In this document: positions 24,416-32,108 of the stretch, in pieces
How the letters are laid out: every line of letters starts with the position of its first letter
How positions within the stretch are numbered: the stretch's first letter is position 1
Origin: Hamadaea flava
GTDB taxonomy: Bacteria > Actinomycetota > Actinomycetes > Mycobacteriales > Micromonosporaceae
Length of the DNA stretch: 64,000 nt
Reading direction: 5' to 3'
Assembly (NCBI RefSeq): GCF_024172085.1
Contig: NZ_JAMZDZ010000001.1
Location: 8,122,001 to 8,186,000, forward strand
Notes under the pieces: model-generated
The model's input: only the letters and a program-made list of their open reading frames with translations
What the model was told of the DNA's origin: nothing
The model's database searches: none
Program-made: the position numbers and the translations under genes

Positions 24416-26317
24416 ATGGACTTCGGGGACTTCTACCAGTCGACATCGCGCCGGACCCTGCGGTACGCGTACGGGCTGACCGGGAACCTGCAGCAGGCCC
24501 AGGACGTGACGCAGGAGGCGTACACCCGGGCCTGGCAGCGCTGGCGGCAGGTCAGCGGATACGACGACGCCGAGGCGTGGCTGCGCGTCGTCGTCAACCG
24601 GCTCGTCCAGGACTGGTGGCGTCATCTCGGCGTACGCCGCCGTATCCGGCTGGAGCCGATGCTGCCGCTGCCCGCCCCGTCGGAGGACACGGTCCTGCTC
24701 ACCACGGCGCTCAAGCAACTGCCCCCGGCGCAGCGACAGGCGTTGGCGTTGCACTACCTGCTCGACCTGTCGGTCGCCCAGATCGCCGCCGAGACCGGGG
24801 TCAGCGAAGGCACCGTGAAGTCATGGCTGTCCCGAGGGCGGGCGGGGCTGGCCGACAGCCTCCGGGAGGAGGCCGACGCCGCCGGCCTGCGCGACGCCGG
24901 GCAGATCGCCGGGGCCGGCCGCCGCCGACGGCGTACCAAGGCGATCGCGACGGTGACCGCCGCAGGCTTGGCCGTGATCGCGGTCGTGACCCTCGCGGTG
25001 GCCGTCGTCCGCAGTACGCGTCACGACCAGCCGCTGAACCCGAGTCCTAGCACCACCGCCCACACCTTGCGGCGGCTCGGCGAGCCGCTGCCGGGGTCGA
25101 GGCAGGCCGCGGTGGAGGCGACCGTGTCCGGGGGACGGTTCTTCGTGGCGGTGGCCGACGCGCACGCCTTGACGGTGACAGCTCTGGACAGCGCGACCGG
25201 ACGGCGCGTGTGGCAGCAGCAGGTGCCGGGCCGGCACGACTCGATCGGCGGCGTGGTGGCGTCAGACGGGTTCGTCGTGGTGTACGACGCGGCGATCGCC
25301 GACGACGAGAACGGCGTGATCAGCAACCAGATGAACGTCCTCGATCCCGATACCGGCGAGCTGTGGTGGCAGCGAGAGTTCGCAGATCCCGACGGCAATG
25401 GCCCCGGGCTCGGCGAAGCTCCGATGGGCACGGCCCGTGAGGTCGCACTCGTCGGTGAGGTGAACAGCGGCAAGCTGACCGCATTGAACTGGCGCACGGG
25501 AACGGTGCGCTGGACGTTGCCCGGCGACGGCTCACGGACGATCGGTGAAGTGGTCACGCGGGAGGACGGCTACTCAGGCTTCGGCGATTCCCAGTACGAC
25601 GCCACCGCCTTGACGTCGGTGCTCCGGTTGAGCCCGTCCGGGGAACTACGGAGGTACTCGCTGACGAATGGCCAGTGGACCGAAGGCTGGAAATCGGTGC
25701 CCTACTCGAAGTCGACCGACTATCTGGCCTACGGCGGCCGGCTGTATCTCCGGACGGCCACGCAGTTGACGACATTTCCGTTGTGGGACAACGGAATCGG
25801 CCCGATCGTCAGCTACACCGCGAACCCGGTTGCCCAGGGCACGAAGGAGACGAGCAGGTTGTGGGATCTGACGCCCTGCGGCGGGGACGCCATGTGCCTG
25901 ATCGACGGCGGCAATCCGGTGGAGGAACGCGGCCGCAATCCGTACGAGCTGGTCGCGATCCACGCGGGGAACACAGTGAACCGCGTGGCGCTCGACCGGG
26001 ACACGTTCATCAACACGGCCGGTCCGTACGTGCTGCTGTCGAGTGGAGGTCTCTTCGACTCGGCACTGCGCCAGATCGCGCCGCAGGGTCAGCGAACGGC
26101 TTGGCCGGTGCCGACCGGCACGGGCCAGGTGCTACTGGTGGACCGCCGGACCACCGACCAAGGACGCTGGGAGCAGACGGCGTTGACGCTGTTCGACCCG
26201 GTCGCTGCGCGGGCGACGTCGCTGGGCACGATCGCCATGAACCCCAGTTGGTTGGCGACCGCGCCGGGTCGGCTGGTCGTCGAAACCGAGGCCGGCATCG
26301 AGCTGTACGCGTACTGA
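24416..26317 (+). CDS. ECF sigma factor fused to a membrane-anchored PQQ-like beta-propeller
   Basis: Residues 1-155 are a SigE/SigM-type ECF factor: region 2 (YGLTGNLQQAQDVTQEAY, DAEAWLRVVVNRL) and region 4 (LPPAQRQALALHYLLDLS, VSEGTVKSWLSRGR). After a basic patch (RRRRR, about 169-173) comes one transmembrane helix (about 175-198). A 430-residue outer domain follows, with PQQ/Trp-docking repeats such as LDSATGRRVWQQQV and LDPDTGELWWQREF. The frame is continuous, so sigma, anchor and sensor are one 633-residue protein, replacing the usual separate anti-sigma factor. Release by proteolysis is plausible but unproven. Confidence 0.85.
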   Translation: MDFGDFYQSTSRRTLRYAYGLTGNLQQAQDVTQEAYTRAWQRWRQVSGYDDAEAWLRVVVNRLVQDWWRHLGVRRRIRLEPMLPLPAPSEDTVLLTTALKQLPPAQRQALALHYLLDLSVAQIAAETGVSEGTVKSWLSRGRAGLADSLREEADAAGLRDAGQIAGAGRRRRRTKAIATVTAAGLAVIAVVTLAVAVVRSTRHDQPLNPSPSTTAHTLRRLGEPLPGSRQAAVEATVSGGRFFVAVADAHALTVTALDSATGRRVWQQQVPGRHDSIGGVVASDGFVVVYDAAIADDENGVISNQMNVLDPDTGELWWQREFADPDGNGPGLGEAPMGTAREVALVGEVNSGKLTALNWRTGTVRWTLPGDGSRTIGEVVTREDGYSGFGDSQYDATALTSVLRLSPSGELRRYSLTNGQWTEGWKSVPYSKSTDYLAYGGRLYLRTATQLTTFPLWDNGIGPIVSYTANPVAQGTKETSRLWDLTPCGGDAMCLIDGGNPVEERGRNPYELVAIHAGNTVNRVALDRDTFINTAGPYVLLSSGGLFDSALRQIAPQGQRTAWPVPTGTGQVLLVDRRTTDQGRWEQTALTLFDPVAARATSLGTIAMNPSWLATAPGRLVVETEAGIELYAY

Positions 26318-26333
26318 CGCTTTGACAGATGCA

Positions 26334-26386
26334 GATCACGGTTACGCAGGCTTCCGCCAGCGGTTTCGGCCTGCGTAACCGTGATC
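26334..26386. terminator. Long palindromic terminator, copy 2 of a dispersed repeat
   Basis: Perfect 18-bp arms with core GATCACGGTTACGCAGGC and its complement enclose 17 bases. It sits between convergent genes. It matches the hairpin at 6510-6568 in core and arrangement. Confidence 0.75.
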
Positions 26387-26397
26387 CGCAGGGAATA

Positions 26398-26427
26398 GGG
26401 GCGCCCCGCTGGCAGGCGGGACGCCCC
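26398..26427. terminator. Second hairpin, terminator of the GH87 gene
   Basis: GGGGCGCCCCGC pairs with GCGGGACGCCCC with one mismatch around a 6-base loop. It lies 14 bases beyond the minus-strand stop. Confidence 0.65.
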
Positions 26428-26440
26428 GGGAAACGGACCG

Positions 26441-29400
26441 TCAGCTCCCGGTGATCTGGAACTGCGATCCCGGCTGGATGACGATGTTGCCGTCGGCGTT
26501 GCCGGCGCAGGTGACGTTGCTGAGCACCGCGTTGCCGCGTGCCCCGCTCATCGCGAGGATTCCGGCGCCGTTGACCGACCCCTGTACGCGTACGTTGGTG
26601 ATCTTCACGTTAGGCATGCTGCCGCCGCCCGTCTTGAACTGGATCCCGTCGTACGTCGAGTCGTAGATCTCGGTGTCGCGGATGGTCACTCCGACGATGT
26701 CGGTGGTCGACGCGAACAGGGTGATCGCGCCGAATTCCTGCGCCTCGCCCCAGAACACGCCGCCCGCCCGGTAGAGGGCGTTGTTGGCGACGGTCGTCGT
26801 CCCCGAGAACGGCAGCGGGCTGTGGTCGGTCGCCAGCATGATTCCCGGATAGTTCATGGTGTCGAAGATCAGGTTGTTCTCGATGGTGTTGCCGTAGCCG
26901 CCGTAGATCGCCGCGCCGTTGGCTCGCCAGGGCAGCTGGATCGTGTTGTTGGTGAAGTGGTTGTCGTGGCCGATGTCGACCGACTGGTCCTTGACGTACG
27001 GGTTGGCCCAGACCGCCAGGGAGTCGTCGCCGGTGGTGCGGAACGACGAGTTGAACACCGTCGAGTTGCGGGTGCCGTTGGAGAAGTTGATCCCGTCGGC
27101 GTACGTGTCACGGATGCGCATCCCGCTGAACTGGAGCCCGTCACCGGGGTTCCAGTACGCCGGGGTGTCGGAGTAGTCGCGGCCGACCCAGGCGCCGACG
27201 TTGACGTGCTCGATCCAGAGGTTGGCGACCTTGGTGTTCTTGCCGAATCGGCCGTTGAGGCCGTGGCCGCGGTTGGCCCGGTTCGTCGTCATCCCGAAGA
27301 TCGCCAGGTCGGACAGCTGCACGTTGTCGTCGATGTCGAAGCCGACGTTGCCCTCGTGCGGGTGGTTGATGTTGCCGACCACGTTCTGCGGTTCGGTGTT
27401 CGTGTAGAGCGTGGTGTACCACATGCCCGCGCCCTTGATCACCGCGTTGCGGATGCCCTTCTGGTTGTACTGGTTGCGGGTCGGGTCGGGGGACAGGATC
27501 TTCTGCTCCTGCCGCCATTGCCCGGCCGGGATCCACACGCAGCTGATCACGCCGTTCTCGTCGTCGGTCACCGCTCGCTGGATCGCGCTGGTGTCGTCGA
27601 GCCCGTCGTCGGGGATCGCGCCGTACTGGGTGATCGAGGTGCACTCGGCCGGCTTGGCCAGCTCCGGCGCGACCTGCTCGAGGTCGATGAAGTCGACGAT
27701 GTAGAAGGTCGCGGTGTCACCGGAGTCCCGCTGGAGCCGGAACTTCGTCCCCGGCGGGTAGCTCGCCGACAGCAGCGCGTGCGACTCGTCGAACAACCGG
27801 CGGGCGTTGGCCTGCGGCGAGTTCGACAGGCTCTCGGTGTCGTCGGTGGTGCCGTAGAGCCAGCTGTTGCGGGACGAGAGGGTGATCTTCTGAGCGAAGG
27901 CTCCGTTGATGTAGAGGCTGAGCGTCCGGTCGATGCCGCCGCCGCTCGGAGCGTCCGGGATCGAGTTGCGGACGACGATCGAGTTCGCCTGGTTCGTGGC
28001 GGTGAACTCGACGTACTGGCCCGCGTTGTCCAGGCGTACCGACTGCCGGCCGGAGGACTCGGTGGCGAAGTTGGTGTGCCCGAAGGTCCGCAGCGGATCG
28101 GCCGTCAGGAGGGTGCCCGAGTAGGACGCCGATTCGGCCTCGTACTCGGCGTAGGGCACGGCCGCGCCCCGGCCGACCACGATGGCCTGGGAGAACGAGT
28201 TGTTGGTCTCGTTCGTCTCGGTCACCACGCCGGTGGCGTCCGCGGTCGCCGTGATCGTCGCGCCGCCCGCGGTCGCCGTCCAGGTGCCGGTCACCGGCAC
28301 GGCGACGGTCGCGCCCGCGCCGACCGACGCGGTGTTCGTGTTCAGCGTCGTCCCGGCGACGCTCAGCCGGGTCACGCTCGTGACGCCGGTCGCGGTGGTG
28401 CCGCGGTTCTTCAGCGTGACGGTGAAGGAGACCGCTTGCCCGGCCGCCGGGTTCGCCGGATTCGGCGCGATCCCCAGCACTTGCAGGTCCGGGCCGGGCG
28501 CCTGGGCCACCACCATGCTGGTCGCGTTGGCGGCGCTGTTGTTGCCCTCGTTCTTCTCGAACACCGTGTTCGCCGGATCGACCGTGGCGCTGACGGCGTA
28601 CGTGCCCATCGCCAGGGTGCCGACGCTGACGCTGACCGGTGCGGAACCGCCGGCACCGATAGCCGGAACGGTGACCGTCGCCTTCTGCGTACCGTTGAGG
28701 GCGAAGGCCAGCGTCGTAGCGGCTGAGGCCAGGTCACCGGCGTTGGTCACCGTCGCCGACAGGCTCACGCTGCTCGTCTCGTCCGGCGACGCGGGGCCCC
28801 AGGCCAGGTTCGACACCGTCAGGTCCGGGTTCGGCGCGGCCGTGCCGCACACCTCCAGCTCCGCGACCTGGCCAGACGCCGCCCCGGTGTTCGCGGTGAA
28901 GCGCAGCCGGAGGTCCGCGGTGGTCGCGGTCACCGGCACGGTCACGCTGTTCACGCCTTGCACGAAGTTGTACGCCGCCGCAGCGACCAGCGACGTGTAG
29001 GTGGTCGACGCCTGATCGCGGCCGAACACCTGGAACGTCTGGGAGCGCGTACCCCAGGCCGAGTCCGGGTTGAGCTTGACCGTGACCGACGAGACGGCGT
29101 GGTTGGCGCCCAGCGCGACGGTCAGATCCTGCGGGTAGGACGCCGAGCCCTCCCAGTAGGTCGTGACGTTGCCGTCGGTGGCCTTGTCCGGGGTGAACGT
29201 GAAGACCGAACCGGTCGCGGTCACCGGCTTGTTCAGTGCGACGTTCGAGCACGCCGGCGGCTGATGCCCGGTACGCGTGACCGTGTTGCTGTTGCCGGAC
29301 AAGTTACCGGCACCATCGCGGGCGCGTACGTAATACGACACCGTGGCGGTGGTCGGCTGAGTGTCCTGATAGGTCAGCACCGTGCCGAGGGTGGCGATGG

Positions 29401-30745
29401 CGGAGCCGCCCCGATACACGGTGTACCCGGCCAAGCCGCTGCCGCCGGAGTCGGTGGACGCGCCCCAGGTCAGCGTGATCGTCGTACCCGACTCGGCGTA
29501 CGCCAGCGCGCCGGGGACCGTCGGCGGGGTGGCGTCCGGGCTGGTCCCTGTACGCGTGACGGTGTTGCTGTTGGCCGAGATGTTCCCGGCGTTGTCGCGC
29601 GCGCGTACGTAGTAGGCGACGGTGGCTGTGGTCGGCTGGGTGTCCTGCCAGGTCGTGACCTGTCCGACGGTGGCGGCGAGGCTGCCGTCGCGGAAGACGT
29701 CGTACCCGGCCAGGCCGCTGCCGATGTCGGTGGATGCGCCCCAGGCCAGGGTGATCGTCGTGCCGGACTGCGTGTAGGACAGCGTGCCCGGCACGGTCGG
29801 CGGCGCGTCGTCGACCACACCCGCGCTGTAGACCTCCAGCTCCGACAGTTGCCCGGCGGGCCAGCCGGTGTTCGCGGTGATCCGCACCCGGACGTAGCGG
29901 GCCGACGTCGCGGTGAAGCTGATGGTCACCGAGTTGGCGGCCACCGACGGGTCGAAGGCGTACGCCGCCGACGCCTTCGCGGTGCTGTAGGCGGTGCCGT
30001 CCGTGCTCGTCTCGATCGACAGCGTCTGCGTACGCGTACCCCAGGTCGGTGGCAGCTTCAGCACGACCTTGCCGACCGAGACGGCCGAGCCGAGGTCGAC
30101 ACCGGCCCACTGCGGGAAGGCGTTGTTCGCGCTCTCCCAGTAGGTGGCCGGGTTGCCGTCGACGACGTTGCCGGAGCCGTAGACGTCGGCGTGGCCGCTC
30201 TCGGTGGTGGGCCGGCCCTGAGCCAGGTTGGCCGCCGAGGTCGAGGTTCCGTAGACCTCCAGTTCGGACAGTTGCGCGGCGGCCCATCCGGTGTTGGCCG
30301 TGATGACGACGCGGACGTAGCGGGTCGACGCCACGGAGAAGCCGACCGTCACCGTGTTGCCGCTCGCCGGGTCGAAGGCGTACGCCGCCGACGGCTTGAT
30401 GTCGGCGAAGCTCGTTCCGTTGGTGCTGCCCTGCACGGCCAAGGTCTGGGAGCGTGCGCCCCAGCCGGCGGGTAGCTTGAGGACGACCTGGTCGATGCTC
30501 GTGACACTGCCGAGGTCGAGCTGGGCCCATTGCGGGAAGGCGCCGTTGCTCTCCCAGTAGCTGGCCGCGTTGCCGTCGTTGAGGTTGCCGGCCGCGTACG
30601 CGCCGTTGGCGCTGCTCGCGGATGCGGTCTTGCCGAGCGAGAGGTTCGGGCCGCCGGCGGCCTGCGCGGCCGGCGTCCAGCTCACGGTGGCCAGGGCGAG
30701 CGTGGCGACGATCGTTGTCGCCAAGCTGCGGAGAAGTCGTCTCAT
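26441..30745 (-). CDS. Secreted multidomain GH87-type alpha-1,3-glucanase (mycodextranase-like)
   Basis: The 1,434-residue protein has a signal peptide (1-30), two discoidin domains (about 32-165 and 170-315), two FN3 domains, a third discoidin domain (about 500-640), two CARDB domains, a CBM6/35-like domain and a right-handed beta-helix (about 1020-1434). Asp1217, Asp1240 and Asp1241 (ADGINF and TTGDDSL) have exactly the 23/24-residue spacing of the catalytic aspartates of Paenibacillus GH87 alpha-1,3-glucanase. The likely substrate is fungal cell-wall or dental-plaque-type alpha-1,3-glucan. The ATG at 30745 follows a GGAGGGA RBS. Confidence 0.85.
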   Translation of the reverse strand: MRRLLRSLATTIVATLALATVSWTPAAQAAGGPNLSLGKTASASSANGAYAAGNLNDGNAASYWESNGAFPQWAQLDLGSVTSIDQVVLKLPAGWGARSQTLAVQGSTNGTSFADIKPSAAYAFDPASGNTVTVGFSVASTRYVRVVITANTGWAAAQLSELEVYGTSTSAANLAQGRPTTESGHADVYGSGNVVDGNPATYWESANNAFPQWAGVDLGSAVSVGKVVLKLPPTWGTRTQTLSIETSTDGTAYSTAKASAAYAFDPSVAANSVTISFTATSARYVRVRITANTGWPAGQLSELEVYSAGVVDDAPPTVPGTLSYTQSGTTITLAWGASTDIGSGLAGYDVFRDGSLAATVGQVTTWQDTQPTTATVAYYVRARDNAGNISANSNTVTRTGTSPDATPPTVPGALAYAESGTTITLTWGASTDSGGSGLAGYTVYRGGSAIATLGTVLTYQDTQPTTATVSYYVRARDGAGNLSGNSNTVTRTGHQPPACSNVALNKPVTATGSVFTFTPDKATDGNVTTYWEGSASYPQDLTVALGANHAVSSVTVKLNPDSAWGTRSQTFQVFGRDQASTTYTSLVAAAAYNFVQGVNSVTVPVTATTADLRLRFTANTGAASGQVAELEVCGTAAPNPDLTVSNLAWGPASPDETSSVSLSATVTNAGDLASAATTLAFALNGTQKATVTVPAIGAGGSAPVSVSVGTLAMGTYAVSATVDPANTVFEKNEGNNSAANATSMVVAQAPGPDLQVLGIAPNPANPAAGQAVSFTVTLKNRGTTATGVTSVTRLSVAGTTLNTNTASVGAGATVAVPVTGTWTATAGGATITATADATGVVTETNETNNSFSQAIVVGRGAAVPYAEYEAESASYSGTLLTADPLRTFGHTNFATESSGRQSVRLDNAGQYVEFTATNQANSIVVRNSIPDAPSGGGIDRTLSLYINGAFAQKITLSSRNSWLYGTTDDTESLSNSPQANARRLFDESHALLSASYPPGTKFRLQRDSGDTATFYIVDFIDLEQVAPELAKPAECTSITQYGAIPDDGLDDTSAIQRAVTDDENGVISCVWIPAGQWRQEQKILSPDPTRNQYNQKGIRNAVIKGAGMWYTTLYTNTEPQNVVGNINHPHEGNVGFDIDDNVQLSDLAIFGMTTNRANRGHGLNGRFGKNTKVANLWIEHVNVGAWVGRDYSDTPAYWNPGDGLQFSGMRIRDTYADGINFSNGTRNSTVFNSSFRTTGDDSLAVWANPYVKDQSVDIGHDNHFTNNTIQLPWRANGAAIYGGYGNTIENNLIFDTMNYPGIMLATDHSPLPFSGTTTVANNALYRAGGVFWGEAQEFGAITLFASTTDIVGVTIRDTEIYDSTYDGIQFKTGGGSMPNVKITNVRVQGSVNGAGILAMSGARGNAVLSNVTCAGNADGNIVIQPGSQFQITGS

Positions 30746-30758
30746 CAGTGTCCCTCCA

Positions 30759-30780
30759 CTGTGCCGGTCTTGCGGCACAG
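30759..30780 (-). promoter_or_regulatory. 5'-UTR hairpin before the GH87 gene
   Basis: CTGTGCCG and CGGCACAG form a perfect 8-bp stem with a 6-base loop, directly upstream of the RBS. An AT-rich stretch with CAATATTTCG (minus strand, near 30809-30816) lies above it. Confidence 0.4.
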
Positions 30781-30886
30781 CTGTCACGGTTCGAACATTG
30801 AGTTGTCGAAATATTGCACTGATTGAGGCGAGAGGTTACCGAAGCGCCATCGGGGCGTCAACAGCCCGAAACACGCGCACGACAAA

Positions 30887-30919
30887 GGCGGTGGACCCCG
30901 GGTCTCGGGGTCCACCGCC
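30887..30919. terminator. Hairpin terminator of csbD
   Basis: Perfect 14-bp arms GGCGGTGGACCCCG and CGGGGTCCACCGCC with a 5-base loop, 20 bases past the csbD stop on the minus strand. Confidence 0.8.
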
Positions 30920-30939
30920 GTCAGTCGTGGGGGCTGGGG

Positions 30940-31167
30940 TTACCTCGCCGAACGGTCCTCGTCGGCCTGGTTCTCGTCCGCTCGGTCGCCATCGCGGCCG
31001 CGCAGGGTGTCGCGAATGTCGTCACCGGCCTGGCCGAGCTTCGCCTTGGCCTGCTCGGCCAGGCCCTCGGCTTGGAGGCTGTGGTTGTCGGTCGCGTCGC
31101 CGACCTTCTCCTTGGCCTTGCCGATCAGCTCTTCGGCCTTGTGCTTGGCGTTGTCCACGGTTCCCAT
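30940..31167 (-). CDS. CsbD-family stress-response protein
   Basis: The 75-residue protein starts MGTVDNAKHKAEELIGKAKEKVGDATDN and is a highly charged, Ala/Lys/Glu-rich amphipathic helix protein of the CsbD family. In Bacillus csbD belongs to the general stress regulon; molecular function is unknown. A GGAAGGAG RBS precedes the ATG. The acidic tail (RGRDGDRADENQADED) is an extension. It has its own terminator. Confidence 0.88.
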   Translation of the reverse strand: MGTVDNAKHKAEELIGKAKEKVGDATDNHSLQAEGLAEQAKAKLGQAGDDIRDTLRGRDGDRADENQADEDRSAR

Positions 31168-31224
31168 GAAGTGCTCCTTCCTGAGTGCTCCCGGTACGGG
31201 GGATATGCCCTCGGAAGGCGCGCG

Positions 31225-31935
31225 CTAATCGTCGTATGGATCACGCGCGGCGACGTCGCGCAGCCACTCCGGCCGGATGCCCACCGCATCGGTCCGCTCG
31301 CCCCATTCGCAGGCGGGTCCGGCGTACTCGTCGATGTCGAGGGTCGAGGTCGCCGGGTCGGCCGCGTACCGCTCGAGGTCGTCGGCGTACCGCAGGAGCA
31401 GTTCCGTCCACGAGGGAGCGAGCACGTCCCACGTGGTGCACTCCGGGTCGACGCGGAACACCTGACCAGGCGTGCCGCCCTGGGGCGGGTCGAGGTCGAG
31501 CAGCCACCACACGTCGCCGTTCATGGTCCCGACGGGCACCCGGCTCTCGGCGGTCAAGGTCGGCCGCACCGGCCCGCTCACCCGGATCGACTTGTCATCG
31601 ATCTGGTACGCCAGCACGCCGGGGTCGGTCCAGAGCGGATCGTCGTCGGAGCCGTCGCGCCACATCCGAGTCGCCTCGACGATCTCGGCCGCCGGGTAGA
31701 GCAGGTCGAGCGGGACGGCGCTGGGCTTGGCCCACTCGGTCCCGTCGTGGACGCGCAGGCTCGCCCGGAAGTCGGGCGGCAGCGGCAGTCCCAGGGCCGC
31801 CTCGACCGCGTCGATCTCCGCCTCGGTCGCGGGCGGCCGCAGCGTCGGCACCGTCTCCGGCAGTACGCGAGCCAGGGCGGCCTCGATCCGCGCCCATGCC
31901 TCGGTGACGATCTGGTCAGCGTCGGGATGTGTCAC
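31225..31935 (-). CDS. SMI1/KNR4-family protein
   Basis: The 236-residue protein contains LRPPATEAEIDAVEAALG, LPPDFRASLRVHDG and WWLLDLDPPQGG, the SMI1/KNR4 (SUKH) pattern. In bacteria such proteins often act as immunity proteins or regulatory scaffolds; no toxin gene is adjacent here. The GTG at 31935 is preceded 7 bases upstream by TAGACT, consistent with a leaderless transcript. A much longer frame upstream is out of keeping with the family. Confidence 0.8.
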   Translation of the reverse strand: MTHPDADQIVTEAWARIEAALARVLPETVPTLRPPATEAEIDAVEAALGLPLPPDFRASLRVHDGTEWAKPSAVPLDLLYPAAEIVEATRMWRDGSDDDPLWTDPGVLAYQIDDKSIRVSGPVRPTLTAESRVPVGTMNGDVWWLLDLDPPQGGTPGQVFRVDPECTTWDVLAPSWTELLLRYADDLERYAADPATSTLDIDEYAGPACEWGERTDAVGIRPEWLRDVAARDPYDD

Positions 31936-31982
31936 GACGGGCAGTCTAGGCCGGGTCTGGCCGGGTCGCCGTTCGCGCATCC

Positions 31983-32105
31983 GAGCCGGGGATGGCGGCC
32001 CGGGGGACGGCAGGCCGCCCATCCCGCGCCGAGCCGGGGATGGCGCGCCACGGACGGCGAGCCGGCCCGGGGATGGCGAACCTTCGCCGGCCCGCCATCT
32101 CCGGC
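31983..32105. repeat. Short direct and inverted repeats between minus-strand genes
   Basis: GAGCCGGGGATGGCG occurs at 31983 and 32031, and a variant GGCCCGGGGATGGCG at 32064. Inverted versions (CCGCCATC-like) lie at 32014 and 32094. A small hairpin GGCGAA-CC-TTCGCC is at 32075-32088. The block may end the FtsX/ABC transcript. Confidence 0.45.
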
Positions 32106-32108
32106 GTA

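Noticed and set aside
26822-30475. Long plus-strand frames opposite the GH87 gene
   Set aside because: Shadow frames; the minus strand carries signal peptide, domains and RBS.
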